Shown: positions 47,948-58,930 of the stretch, one piece after another
Position numbering within the stretch: position 1 is the first letter of the stretch
How the letters are laid out: each line of letters opens with the position of its first letter
NCBI GenBank assembly: GCA_022453515.1
Contig: JAJNNY010000011.1
Location: forward strand, 682,001-746,000
Length of the DNA: 64,000 nt
Source: Astrocystis sublimbata
Taxonomy: Eukaryota > Ascomycota > Sordariomycetes > Xylariales > Xylariaceae
Direction: 5' to 3'
Made by a program: the position numbers and the translations under genes
Notes under the pieces: generated by a model
Database searches by the model: none
Told to the model about the DNA's origin: nothing
Seen by the model: the letters and a program-made list of their open reading frames with translations, nothing else

Positions 47948-49629
47948 GGCTTCAGGTTGATAATGTCAAGATACCTGTGTATGTTAGGTAAGGTGGGTTT
48001 GACAGTGAGTAAATCGGATTGTGTGTCGCAAAAGATGAGCAGAGCAGAGTCGAGCGAATGATTCAACAACTCTGAATTGATTAATACCAGCACACCCCGT
48101 CGCCGCGATGATGTACCGCATCAGGCCATATCACGCTATTAATTGCTGTGGTTAGTTAGTGCCGGGATGGATCGCGATGTTAGTTGGGTACTGTTAGTTA
48201 GTGCCTTGAACGTTGTCGCATTACAGCACGTGTAGGCACGTGGAGAGCTCGTATGCAGTCATATTTTAGTCTTCCAATGTTTCTATTTCAATTCGGGCGC
48301 TACTAAGTGGAAGGTGGAGGCCTTCCCATTATGTAAACACGCTTCGTTCATGTTGTTAGACTCGGCTTGTACAGTATCAGCGAGCTACCGAGCTGATGAT
48401 TGCGTTGACATAGAACTGGGAACCTTGCCTTCGGATCGTGAGGTCATCGCATCAGATAGGTACAGTTGGAAGAATTGGCTTGCAGGCGGCTTTCTGGGCG
48501 AAGGGGGGGTGCTCCAGGGCTGGTACTGCGGCTTTGGTTCTGCAGCTGGTGCCAATTGCCAGCCAGCAGCACCGTAGCATGGACAGGCGCCCTACCTACA
48601 GTGCTTGGTACTACAAAGCGTAACTGAGATGTCAGCTTCATCGAACTTCATCAAACTATGTATGATACCTTGGCTTTCGCTTGCCTTCATATATTGTAGT
48701 TCATACTCCCCAATTGATTTGCTTCTTCTTCTGAACCCTCTACGTCGCGATTCGTCGCGATTTAGGTACTGTACTACATCGTAAAGCTTTGTTGCATGTC
48801 TGCCTCTCGAACCTGCACATCACTGCCCAGATTCAGAGTCACGTACCTCGGACAATCGCATCATGGCGTTGTTGGTCAGGGCTCATGGGATTTCACTTGG
48901 ACATTGGGGCAAGCAACTTACTTCCAGATAGACAGGACGGTCAGAATGCAATAGGTAGGTAATTACAGCTTTATGCTTTGCCCAGATCCTTCGGCGTAAT
49001 TGTTGTTTGTCGCTTGATCAGAGAACATTCCTATTGTGCTATGCTGGTTTTCAAGTATGCCCGGAGTTTGAGCTTCGTGCTTGGCCAAACTCAGAACCGA
49101 TGTGCTCTAGCACAAACGAATTGGGGCACTGGACGTATCGTCGAGTGTTTGCTTCATGTTGCTTCATGTTGGTGTCAAGGTTGTACAGATAGTGGCAATG
49201 CAGAATGAGATGCCTTACCAACGCGGTAAAATGGCGGTCGGGTGCTGGCTGATGAGGTAGATAGGTGTCCAATGTAGAGATAGCAATGTGCAGTGCAATG
49301 GTGAGTTGTGGCAGAATGCCCAGAGATGTGAGTGTTGAGGGCTTCATCCCCAGTTGGTCTGAGACACCTTGTCTGCTGTTGCTGGAATCGAGCTGACAAG
49401 TCTACTGAAGTGCTTAGATACTTGGACTGCGTATAAGTACATGTAGTTTCTCGCAACGAGCAAAGGGCAGTACTGTGATAAAGATTGAAGGTTTGTCATA
49501 CATCGAGGCACCTACTGTATACCCTGCCAAGGGGGAGTCACATCAAGTATCCGGGTCCGAGGTGCCATACAAAATAGATGAGATACTTCCAACCAGGTTA
49601 TTCGTAGTTTATACCCCCTTAGAAAATAT
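47948..49629. other. Intergenic spacer between the membrane protein gene and the transposon relic
   Basis: No gene seen. The first part is promoter and leader of the minus-strand membrane protein gene. Overlapping frames between 48314 and 49456 lie on both strands and have no recognisable product. Confidence 0.45.
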
Positions 49630-49631
49630 TA

Positions 49632-49683
49632 TAACGTCATCCACAAGTAGTCTTCGCACCCAAGTAGTCTTCGCACTTTTTAG
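49632..49683 (+). repeat. Left terminal inverted repeat of the pogo-like element
   Basis: Starts TAACGTCATCC and contains AAGTAGTCTTCGCAC twice in direct orientation, a likely pair of transposase binding sites. It is less mutated than the right TIR. Confidence 0.85.
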
Positions 49684-49740
49684 CAAGTACTTTGCGCTAT
49701 TATTAAAAACATAACAATAATGCAATTAAAACAGTTCAAA

Positions 49741-50688
49741 TTAATTAGAATCGTCTTTTTTAAAGGTTTCTATTTCTATTTAATATGTTCGTGTATTATA
49801 TCTTTTGCCGCTATAGATGCCATACCGCTTTTAACCCGTCCGCGCTCTTTTCGCTAGACGATTATTTTTACCTTCTATTACTAATTCAATATTATTATCG
49901 CTTTCTAATTCTTATAGAACTTAAGAATCCTTTATAGTAAGAGGTTCTCTATATACTAGTCGCTTGTTTTTTATCCTATGATATTTATTAAATATATAGT
50001 TAGTTTTGCAAAGTTTTTTATTTTTTTAGTAAAAAAGGGCGCTTTTATATATTATAATATATATAGCTTTTATAATTAAGTTAATTAACTAAAGAATTAG
50101 TATTAGTAAGCTTTTTTTATACCTTTAGATATTACTTTTAATAAGAGTTAACTGTTCTAAAGCTTTAAGAAAAGTAATAAATGTTTTAGAAGTCCAAGCT
50201 AAGAGGGGTAGTTCGGGCTTAACCGCAATACCGTATTTTGCGATTATATTAGTTATAAGCTTAAACTATACGCGATAATTTATAGGATTTTCGTTAAAGG
50301 CTCGCTAGTAATCGATTCAACGATTTAAACGCGTTCGGAGGTTAGGTCGTTATTGTACGAAGTTCGAGGCCCAGTTTTTGCCTACGGGCTTCGCGTTGCG
50401 TACACGTTGGAGGATATTAGCTATTTCTTTAATATATCGAAGCCGGGGCGGAAACGCTCGCGAATCTAGCTCGATTACGCGTCTAGCAATCGTATCTTCT
50501 TTAGACATCGTAAGTTTTTGTAATTTTTGGTTGGCAAGGTGGCGTGGTTGGGAACCATTAAGACGTTGGGATAATGTACGGTCGTAGATATTATAGATGT
50601 TAGCAATCTTACGTAGGGAAAATTCAGGGTTACGTTTTTTAGCCTAAATCGCTAGCTATAGATTAGCTTTACTAGATTTACGTATCAT
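49741..50688 (-). pseudogene. Transposase pseudogene, pogo/CENPB-type (DDE core deleted)
   Basis: A 316-codon frame without any frameshift but with about ten in-frame TAA/TAG/TGA codons, each reachable from CAA, CAG, CGA or TGG by C-to-T or G-to-A change. The N-terminal part matches the HTH_psq/CENPB-type DNA-binding region of fungal pogo-like transposases (NPEFSLRKIANIYNI, TLSQRLNGS, LDSRAFPPRLRYIKEIANIL, KPVGKNWASNFV). After IAKYGI the frame jumps to a C-terminal segment (AWTSKT, LEQLTLIKSNI) and ends in a former zinc knuckle, where Cys codons have become Tyr (RYGIYSGKRYNTRTY). Family members are usually around 500-550 residues, so roughly 200 codons with the catalytic aspartates are gone. 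Confidence 0.85.
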
Positions 50689-50737
50689 ATTGTGGTTGGT
50701 AGAATATTTGTAAGTAAAGGTAAAAAGTTTAGAAATA

Positions 50738-50789
50738 TTAAAAAGTATAAAGACTACTTAGGTGCAAAAACTACTTATGGATAACGTTA
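50738..50789 (-). repeat. Right terminal inverted repeat of the pogo-like element
   Basis: Read on the minus strand it starts TAACGTTATCC and follows the left TIR along ~52 bp, with only C-to-T and G-to-A differences. The two internal AAGTAGT repeats are still recognisable. Confidence 0.85.
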
Positions 50790-50791
50790 TA

Positions 50792-51840
50792 ACACTTATT
50801 CTTTTATAATTATAAAATTATATAATAGTTATTTAAATATAGTTTATTATATAATAGTTATTCTATGGCTAAAGGAATAATTCTTTATTATATTATATGC
50901 CGATATTTACTAGTTAACCTTGGAACTTAGACCTGTTCAGCTTGCCGGGTTTGGTATCATACCTAGCCTGTGAACCTCACTTATAACATGAGACTCTTAT
51001 TATAAAACGCTGCCTGCATCTATGATGTAAAGCTGGGACGTTCTCGAGATTTGGCACTTACCTGTACTGGAAAGAGGAACCTCAAGGTTCAATAAGACCT
51101 GTAGCTTAGGAGTGGACGGGAGCAAAAGAACTTAGCAGGGCTACCTGCAGCCAATGTTTGCTTTGAAGTTGCAGGTGGCAGTACCTACCTAAGCCGCGAC
51201 TTCCTCCCACGCCCGCCCGCTCAACAAGCACACTGGCAACTTGTTTACCTCAGGCTGCAACTGCCTGAACAAGGGAAACAGCTTGCTACCTAAGTAGGTA
51301 CTTGCTATTTGTTTCAAGCCCGCCACGGTAACCACGAACACGACCACCAACTCCCAAGTGCCACACTAACTCCCACCCACCACCCACCTGAGCAGGCCTA
51401 CCTTCTCCTTCTCCTTCTCACCACAACGCCCACCTCCAGCACTGGGGCGCTGGGATATATCCGTCACTCTTCTGATAGCTTCCTTTCATTTGCTTCTGAT
51501 ACCAGACATCACACACCATTTCAAACCTTTTTCTCCAACTTCTCTTCTTCGGCTCCTGATATCGGACATCACACTCCACCCTACCAAGCCTCGACGCGAG
51601 GTACTCTCGCAGAGCAGAGAGAAATATCCAACATCCCAGACTCCTTCCCCGAGCACCCTTCACTTTCCCACCCACCTCACACCTGGAATGAGTTGCAGCG
51701 CCTAGTGCATCGTGAGTTCCCATCTTCTCGTCCTCACCTGCATGGCTCAGTCATGACACCCGCTTTCATTGCCCATACTATTATAGCGGTCATTTGAGCT
51801 GACACATGATAGCAACAGCAGTTGCCGACCACAAGTCAAA
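50792..51840. other. AT-rich stretch and 5' leader of the next gene
   Basis: From about 50796 to 50918 the sequence is extremely AT-rich and contains TATATAATAGTTATT-like segments twice, perhaps a second small RIP-damaged relic next to the transposon. From ~51300 to 51840 it becomes C/T-rich and is best read as promoter and leader of the gene at 51841. A 162-codon frame there (51309-51797) starts with TTG, is low complexity and is not called. Confidence 0.5.
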
Positions 51841-54682
51841 ATGGCTTTTACCCCAGGTGGTAATGCTACCGGCGGTGGCCACCAACGTTCTTTGAGTCCC
51901 ACGGCGGAAACATTCGCACCCAAGACCATTGAGGCTAAGAAAGATGCACTGCATCTCGGCTTCGTCACCCAGACGGTTCCAGCTCTTCACCGCTACGCTG
52001 GCATTGTCGGCCTTTGCACCGTCCCCGACAACAAGGCAAGCATGGAGGAGCTGGGTTGGCATGTCGCTGACTTCCTTGCCTACCGAGCTCTGCTCTGTGG
52101 CGACAACCCACCCAAAGCTCAGACCTGGTTATCCATGAGCGACATCCCGGCTCTCGTCGAAGAACAACCCGAGCGATATGTTCACGGAAAGCAGAGACGC
52201 CTCGTTGGCTCTGCAGTCCACCCTGGAAAGCAGCAGAACCAAGGTGGACAGGCCGACCGAGCCGATGACATTCAGGTCGAGAAGTCTCCAGACCTTCTGA
52301 AGGAATCCTTCATCGCAGCAGTGAAGCAGAAGCTCGAAATTGTGAAGAAGTACCGTTACCCACTGCTGCTCATCATTTGTGGTCGGACGTCCCTAGAGCA
52401 AGACATCTATTTCGGCACAATAGATGACCCCAAGAGATACACCATGGCGAATTTGCGCCAAGATCTTGGCCAGAACATCGACGACGTCGAGGTCGCAGTT
52501 GTGACACCCTGTATATTCTCTGCCGGATGGCAAGTGAACGCCTCATTTGGCCGCCAACGAAGCGTCCAAGGCAACCAACTTGACTTTCTGGCCAGACAGT
52601 TTGGTGGCACTTTTGCTCAGGACCTTTCCAAGACCTTTGTTGGGTGGAAATGCCCAGCACTAGATGAGAAGAAAGTCGACCCTCGAGTCCGAACTGAGCG
52701 ATTCCCAGGCCCGGCTCGTCCATCTGAGGAGGTCAAGCAGTTGATGACTCAAGTCACCGTCAAGCTTCAATCCTGCCTAATCGGAGGTATGACTGCTACT
52801 CCCACTGATCACTCTTTCTCTTTCTACCGAAGTACCGACGAGTGGGAGAAACTGATCGGAAACCGTGAGAAATCCCCGGACCACCGCTCCCTGAGCTGGT
52901 ACGAGCACAAGTGGACCGAACTTCCAACTGCGCAAGGCTCAGATTCTGCCGATAAGGACAAGGGATACGGGTTCCTCGGGAATGCGTTCGGAGGCACCAA
53001 GAAATCACAACTCAACCACATCCGATTTCTCGTCGTGGAGTCGTATATGGCCTGGCCGGACCACTGGGCGTCGAACTTTGGGCAGGAAACAAAACTGGCC
53101 TTCGAGCGCATCATGGGCCAAGAGAACCCGCAAGACGTAGACTGCCACGAGGTCTTCAATGTGTTGGAACATCGCGCAAGACAGTCCAACCTGGGTGATG
53201 CTATCGTCCGATGTTTCGACCTTCCCTTGCCCCACAACCAACGCTGCAGAGACTGGGACCATTACAAATGGAAACAAGAGCTATCAAACGAAGACAAGAC
53301 TGCCTTGATCACGTACTTTGGCACTGTGTTCAGGAGTGTTCCTGGTCCAGGCTTACCACCTGGTGTCAACCCGAACAACCTGAGCAAGCTCCAGAGACGC
53401 CTTGAAAGTGGTGCAAACTATGTACGGGCGGCTCTGGGATTCCGATTCTTGACATCCAAAGGGTCTAGCAAGGCCGCTACTGACCGTATTGAAGACTGTA
53501 AGTCATGTCCCAACGCACATCTGCTGTTACCCAATTTGGGTGCTGTACCCAGACTCATAGTGTATAGTTCTCCAGGCAGTCAAGGCCAAACAGGCGGAAT
53601 TACTCGCTTCGGACTCAGAGATTCACCGGGTGTGCTGCAACTGGCTCAGCGCCATTGGTATGCCGATTCGTGGACTAGGCGATGCAGTCAGCGCACTGAA
53701 GGGGCCTCAAGTCGTTGAAGTGCCTAACATTACAATCAATGACTTCGACGGCGACGAAGAATACGAGGTTTACCAAGAAGCCGACATTGCACAGTCGGAT
53801 AACGCAACGAGCACCCCAATTGCGGAAGGGTATAACTCAAGCCATGGGGATGACCCGTTCATCATTGATCATCAACAGCACGGGGCCGTTGCCACAAACT
53901 TCAGTGCCATGTTTGTTAAGCCGACATCAGGCCCACCTATCGTGATTAGACGACCGCAAGAGGAAGAGGAAGAGGAAGAGGACATCAGATTACCTGGAGC
54001 CAAGATGGATCTCCCTGAACTGACGGTCGACTCTCCCGTGGAGAAGGTCGAGAAGAGCGAGTCCCCTGCGATCACGGGCGAACTGTCCCAGGAGAAGAAT
54101 GAATCTGTTGAGGAGGATATTGGTTGGGACGCGGACGAACAGCGAATTCTCAAGGCACTGCACTATGCGACCAACCGGGAGGAGAGGGCACGACTGACGG
54201 GGGAGCTAGCGAAGCTTTACCAAAGCCATGATTGCCATGATGGTGTCGACACCAAACCATCCGGTAATGTTGTGCAGCGTGATAGCTTTGATGCGCCCAA
54301 CAGCTTCACTGCGCCAGACAAGGAGAAAGTTGCAGCAAGTCCCCTATCCGACTATCAGAAATGGCACGAGGTGCGTGAAACTCCACCAATCGTGATTGAT
54401 GATGATACGCCTCCGAGGTGTGAGATGGATTACGGCCGGCGCAATGGTCATGGTGGTCTTGCCGACAACAAACGATCGGGCAATACCATGCAGCGTCACG
54501 TCGATGATGAACCCGACAAGAAGAAAATGCAAACCAAGATTTTCAATGACTGGCAAAGCAGTGGTGACACACAGCTGGATCCAAGCAAGCCTATGACTTC
54601 TACCCGTGCTTCACCGTCGCCTCAGGGCCGCGACCGCGACTCTGTCCTGCCTCCACACATGTGGTCCAAACATGGATGGTAG
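51841..54682 (+). CDS. Conserved fungal protein of unknown function, possibly with a degenerate caspase-like fold
   Basis: Two exons, 51841-53497 and 53568-54682, separated by a 70-nt intron (GTAAGT donor, TATAG acceptor). Joining them in phase 1 reads IEDFLQAVKAKQAEL and gives 923 residues. The ATG sits in a good context (AAAATGGC). The N-terminal ~270 residues are globular: a GFVTQTVPAL/AGIVGLCTVPD segment, a YPLLLIICGRTSLEQDIYFG strand (173-192) and VEVAVVTPCIFSAGWQVN (216-233). These alternating strands resemble caspase-fold order, with Cys223 where the catalytic Cys would fall, but the usual His-Gly is CG. This is a speculation. Residues ~380-600 form a second region (HIRFLVVESYMAWPDHW, RCFDLPLPHNQRCRDWDHY). 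The C-terminal third is acidic and disordered, with an EEEEEEE run and a short helical stretch (DADEQRILKALHYATNREERARL). No family name is assigned. Confidence 0.85.
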
Positions 54683-55204
54683 CTGAGGATGTGAGGGCGC
54701 GAATGTGGCGGAACCTTTCTACACCGGGGTATATCTAATTGACAAAACAAGGGACGAGGAATCAAAAGGGAAAGGGGAAAGGGAAAGGTAGCATCAACGA
54801 GACAATGAATGGAATGGAGGGTTGCAGATAATTCTCGTAGTCGGGTCGCCCGCACTCAATAAATCTCTTGCGTTGTTTGAATTCTTGTAGGCGCGTCTTA
54901 TCTCTGTGCATATCCTAGACATCTCTCGTCACACTTTGCTAAGCAAAGACGCGACCTGATGATGGTGGGGCAGTGCGCCATGGTGGGGGATCGTCATCTG
55001 GCAGATCGCGAACCCCACCATCGCCGACCGTCGTTGTTACTAACGTCATGTCGTCATTTACTGCACCAAGTTAGTGTTTACGCGCAACTAGTGTCTGATC
55101 ATTCTAGAAACCAGGCGACGACAACACGCTCTCAATGTCGCCTGCGTCTATCTTTTAACATTCTGACATTGGTAAGGCTGTTTTAGCAGTCTACTGTACA
55201 TACA
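54683..55204. other. Intergenic spacer between two plus-strand genes
   Basis: About 520 bp, holding the 3' end of one gene (AT-rich, GGGAAA repeats near 54767-54788) and the promoter of the next. Nothing else is evident. Confidence 0.5.
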
Positions 55205-56656
55205 ATGGCTCCGGGCAAGGTTGTGTACTGCGAAGGCTCGCGGTCGTGGACCCCGGATTCCTACCTTGCCGACACCGAACTACACGCTCGCGCCGAAGCG
55301 CAGCTGGCGAAAGATGACCTGCGATCCGCCATCCTGACCTCGTTCGCGCTGCCCAGAACCGACACGTACGTCTACCACGCCATGGTCGCCGTCACGCTGG
55401 CCCAGGTGCAGCAGGCGGTCACGATGGGCGGCGCGCATGGGTTGCATAATTGGTACTACGGCGAGCGCGAGCACGAGCACGAGCACGAGCCTAAGGATGT
55501 TACTGGTTCTACTTCGAATTCGACGAGCACGAACACGAACGTAAAGCCGAGCGCGTTGGAATCTGGGTCGAAAGCCGAAGTACAGTCACAGTCACAGTCA
55601 CAGTCGATACCACAAGCGACACAACAACCACAACCGCAAGCACAAAAGCAAGCACCGCCTCCCGTCCTACCTCCACCGCCCCGGCCCGACATAGACGCGT
55701 ACCTGGCCATTTTCCAACCCACCAACAACGCGGCGACGGCACTCAAGAACTTTGCGTCGAATGCGAAAAAAGCATCCCTCCGCCGCGAAACAGGCGCTTA
55801 CTTGAAGGCGAAGCGGTATTTACATCCGGCTTTGGGGACGCTGGCTAGGAATGGTGTTAAAGGCGTAGGGGGTAAGGGTAAAAGTGAAGGTGAAGGTGGA
55901 GGGAGACGCCCGCCTGCGAATCCGTATCTGACGTTTCTGGGCTGGGCGTGTGGGAATTTGGAGTGGTGTGGGCCGTGTGAGAGCTCGGAGAGAGGTAGGG
56001 GTGGTGGACATCAGGTTTTGCCCGTGCTGATGCACCATTTTGGATGCGTGTGTCCGAGCTACGAGGCCCTGGAGATCCTGAGGGTCGTTGCGGCCGGCAG
56101 GGAGATTGTTGATGTGGGGAGCGGGAATGGGTACTGGACGAGGATGTTGAGGGAGCATTATGTTTTTCATGCGGGGGATGGAAACAAGGGAAAGGGGAAG
56201 AAGGGGGAGGGGGAGCTGCCGAAAGTAACGCCTGTTGATAGCGCGCAGTCGTCTTGGCGCACGAACTGGGTCGATGATACCATTATTACGGACGGCGCGG
56301 CGTATCTGAGAGAGGGGCGCAATGGCGCGAGGGACGCGGTGCTGCTGCTCGTGTATCCGATTGTGGGCGGGGGCGTTGCGGGTGGGAAGGAGGGGGGGTT
56401 CACGAGGGGCATGTTGGATGCGTATCTGGGCGATACCGTCGCGGTTGTGGGCACGCAGAATGGGAATGGGTATACGGGGTTTAGGGGCATGACTATGGAT
56501 CAGTTCATGGAAAGGGAAAGGGGGGAGTGGACGAAGGTTGTGCAGGTCCCGCTGCTGAGCTTTCCGGGGAAGGATGAGGCGTTGTTTGTCTTTTGTAGGG
56601 GGGATGGGGTGAGGAGGTTGGAAGGGGGGGAGGGGGGTGGAAGTAAGGTAAGGTAG
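55205..56656 (+). CDS. SAM-dependent methyltransferase-like fungal protein
   Basis: Intron-less 483-residue protein. A glycine-rich SAM-binding motif I is clear at residues 300-313 (EIVDVGSGNGYWTR). Conserved-looking segments around it are PYLTFLGWACGN, PVLMHHFGCVCPSYEALEILR just before, and WVDDTIITDGAAYL, AVLLLVYPIV, DTVAVVGTQNGNGYTGF and KDEALFVFCRG after, consistent with the rest of a Rossmann-fold methyltransferase core. Substrate is unknown. The region from about 86 to 160 is low complexity and absent from the core fold: a His-Glu alternation (EHEHEHEP), Ser/Thr/Asn repeats, a Gln-Ser run and a Pro run. A second linker (218-234, Gly/Lys/Glu) interrupts the chain. The reverse strand has a 362-codon frame that is only a shadow of this gene. 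Confidence 0.8.
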   Translation: MAPGKVVYCEGSRSWTPDSYLADTELHARAEAQLAKDDLRSAILTSFALPRTDTYVYHAMVAVTLAQVQQAVTMGGAHGLHNWYYGEREHEHEHEPKDVTGSTSNSTSTNTNVKPSALESGSKAEVQSQSQSQSIPQATQQPQPQAQKQAPPPVLPPPPRPDIDAYLAIFQPTNNAATALKNFASNAKKASLRRETGAYLKAKRYLHPALGTLARNGVKGVGGKGKSEGEGGGRRPPANPYLTFLGWACGNLEWCGPCESSERGRGGGHQVLPVLMHHFGCVCPSYEALEILRVVAAGREIVDVGSGNGYWTRMLREHYVFHAGDGNKGKGKKGEGELPKVTPVDSAQSSWRTNWVDDTIITDGAAYLREGRNGARDAVLLLVYPIVGGGVAGGKEGGFTRGMLDAYLGDTVAVVGTQNGNGYTGFRGMTMDQFMERERGEWTKVVQVPLLSFPGKDEALFVFCRGDGVRRLEGGEGGGSKVR

Positions 56657-58458
56657 AGAAGTCATGATGTTTTTTTGATACCTTAATGAATGGTGCCTTT
56701 TGGTCGGGATGTGTAGATGTGTAGATGTGCGGCTGAGGTGGTTGGATGGGTTGTGCGGTTCGTATCCGTAGGCGTCGCTGGTTTGACCTGACATACATGA
56801 TACTCCTAGTGTTCGATGCAGTGATTGTGGGATGGAGATTAAGGATATTCGCATAGACATCGGACATATTGTTCTCTTCTGTTCTGTTCTACCTATCGTG
56901 TGATACACGCGTCAACTCCTTATCCCACTGTCTACACCTCTGCATCACTGTCGCGAACTGCCCCATGTTTGAGTCACGGCGTGGTGGAACTACCTAAAGT
57001 ATGGACCTACGTACCTGTGTCTACCTATTGCCAGCCAACCTCAACTGACAGTTCATGGACCCTCGCCGGTTGCGATTGAGATGATGAGGTTAGGTATGTG
57101 CTTGAGCTTTCCTGTCCTTGTATCGCTGCTGCTGAATCTGCCTACCTAACTCGCCATCTTTTGGAGGAGACGGGACGGGAACCTACAACGCAGCAGGAGT
57201 TGGTTTCATGTCACCTGTTCCTCAGCTCTCACCTATCTACCTAGGAGATTTGGGAAAGCTGCAAGTTCCCAGAGATTGGCTTAAGCAAGTGTACCGGTAT
57301 ATGCTCAGGTGATGATGCTGATGATGACGATGGTGATGGTGATGTAGGTGCAGGTGTAGGTGGTGACGTTTGGCACACACGACCTTCATACTTCATCTCA
57401 TTGAATGGAATCTACCTACCTAGACGTATCATACCTATCTGACCTGCCCGGTGCCTGCCTGTCCCAGATTCTACATATGTCTACTGACTTTTCACATGAC
57501 GGAACACAGACATACCGCGATAGTCTTGTCCCAACAGTGGTATCCATTTGACTTGAGTGTTTCCAGATTTGCTGAGAGGGAAGGAAGGAGAGAAGGGAAG
57601 AAGGAAGGTCTTCGTGTTACGTCAGTGGTTGTGACGATGGATGCGTTGTGTCTCTTGCGCAGTATGCCAATGGCAAACAACAAACAGGACATTGCGAGTG
57701 GCCTCCTTCCTCCTCAGATGAGCAGTGCACGCCCGACACGGCAATCTTGCTTCCGCCATGCCTGTGTTGATGCTTCCCATCTAACCAACACCCTGCAGGT
57801 GGCTGTCTGCTCCGACACAGCCTTCGTTGGCAGCCCTGGTCAAGAACCCGTCGCACTTGCATAAAAGAGCGGCCTATCTTCTGTGATGATTCACCGTGAT
57901 GAAATGAAGTCACACCCTCTTTGCGAGGCGCAACGACGGCTATCAGAGAAGGAGCGTCGTGCCCAGAGCTTCGATTTGAGCAGGTCTCGTCCCAGATACA
58001 CTGGATCTTGCGTCATTGATTGTGTCATCGTGTATTTGCACCGTCTGGAAAGGCAATGACACCCTCTCTGAGACCACGTACGATGTCGACATGAAAGGGC
58101 AGCAGCGTCCCACCGGGGCGGCATGCAGCGTTTCCCTCGTCTCCTCGTCTCTATAAATTCTCCCAAGATTCCGCTCCCCTCTCCTATCTTCTCTTCTCTC
58201 TTCTCATCTACTCGTCTGCTCGTCCGCTCATCTCCTCGTCTGCTGTATCTTCTCCATGGCTCACTGCGTTCGTTCCCTTCCATCTCGTCCATCGCTTGAT
58301 CACACATCAATCAAGTGCCATTCCATCCAATCCCCCACCCAAGCCAAGCTTGGACATCTCTTGTGGAGATAGTCCTGCTTGCCGTTCACAGTGAGCTACA
58401 CACTCGCCATTCTTTCGTGGCCTTGGATCTATTCTTATGACCATGACTCAAATCTATG
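56657..58458. other. Intergenic spacer, about 1.8 kb
   Basis: No gene supported. It contains 3' flank of the methyltransferase-like gene, several TACCTA motifs (for example near 57000-57030, 57238 and 57410-57425), a GATGATG/GGTGATG run near 57309-57345 and C/T-rich stretches near 58180-58255. Confidence 0.45.
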
Positions 58459-58930
58459 GTGGCTAGATCAACGTTTCCCCCGAGAACAGTTGTTTCACTT
58501 TGTTGACAGTCCGTCCGGACAGTGGACAGGTATACACCGCTGTCGGACCGGAAAACAACATTTTGTCATACTTCATATACCTTCCATCACAACAGTGCCA
58601 TTCTAAACAGACGCGTAACCAATCCGATGGTTATGAGTTAACAGTCCGTGGCCAGATGAACGTTTCCCCTGAGAACAGTTGTTTTGCTTAGTTGACAGTC
58701 CGTCCGGACAGTGGACAGGTATACACAGCTGTCGGACCGGAAAACAACATTTCTCATACTTCATATACCTTCCATCACAACAGTGCCATTCTAAACAGAC
58801 GCGTAACCAATCCGATGGTTTTGAGTCTAAGGAGGTGGCTAGATAAACGTTCCCTTCGAAGAAGTCTTTGACTATGGCGGTCCATCCTGACAGGGGATGG
58901 CTGTCGGACCGGGAAACAACATTTTTGTCA
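58459..58930 (+). repeat. Tandem direct repeat, three copies of a ~188-bp unit
   Basis: Copy 1 spans 58459-58647 (189 bp) and copy 2 spans 58648-58834 (187 bp). They are nearly identical, sharing GAGAACAGTTGTTT, GACAGTCCGTCCGGACAGTG, CTGTCGGACCGGAAAACAAC and GACGCGTAACCAATCCGATG. Copy 3 starts at 58835 (GTGGCTAGAT) and is shorter and diverged, ending near 58930 after CTGTCGGACCGGGAAACAAC. Each full unit contains a GTCCGTCCGGAC palindromic core. No open frame runs through the units. Confidence 0.9.

Larger units (their letters stand above)
49632..50789 (-). mobile_element. RIP-mutated, internally deleted pogo/Fot1-like DNA transposon
   Basis: An 1158-bp element bounded by TIRs of about 52 bp beginning TAACGT and by a TA target duplication (49630-49631 and 50790-50791), as expected for Tc1/mariner-pogo elements. 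The two TIRs differ at about nine sites, all C/T or G/A transitions. The minus strand carries a dead transposase frame (50688-49741). AT-richness and the transition-only damage point to repeat-induced point mutation. The DDE catalytic core is missing, so this was already a non-autonomous deletion copy or lost the core later. Confidence 0.88.

Noticed and set aside
51309..51797. 162-codon frame just upstream of the 923-residue protein gene
   Set aside because: Starts with TTG, is Ser/Pro/His/Leu low complexity and lies in a C/T-rich leader; read as 5' UTR/promoter.
55820..56908. 362-codon minus-strand frame opposite the methyltransferase-like gene
   Set aside because: Pro/His/Ile-rich shadow of the plus-strand gene, which has a clear SAM-binding motif.
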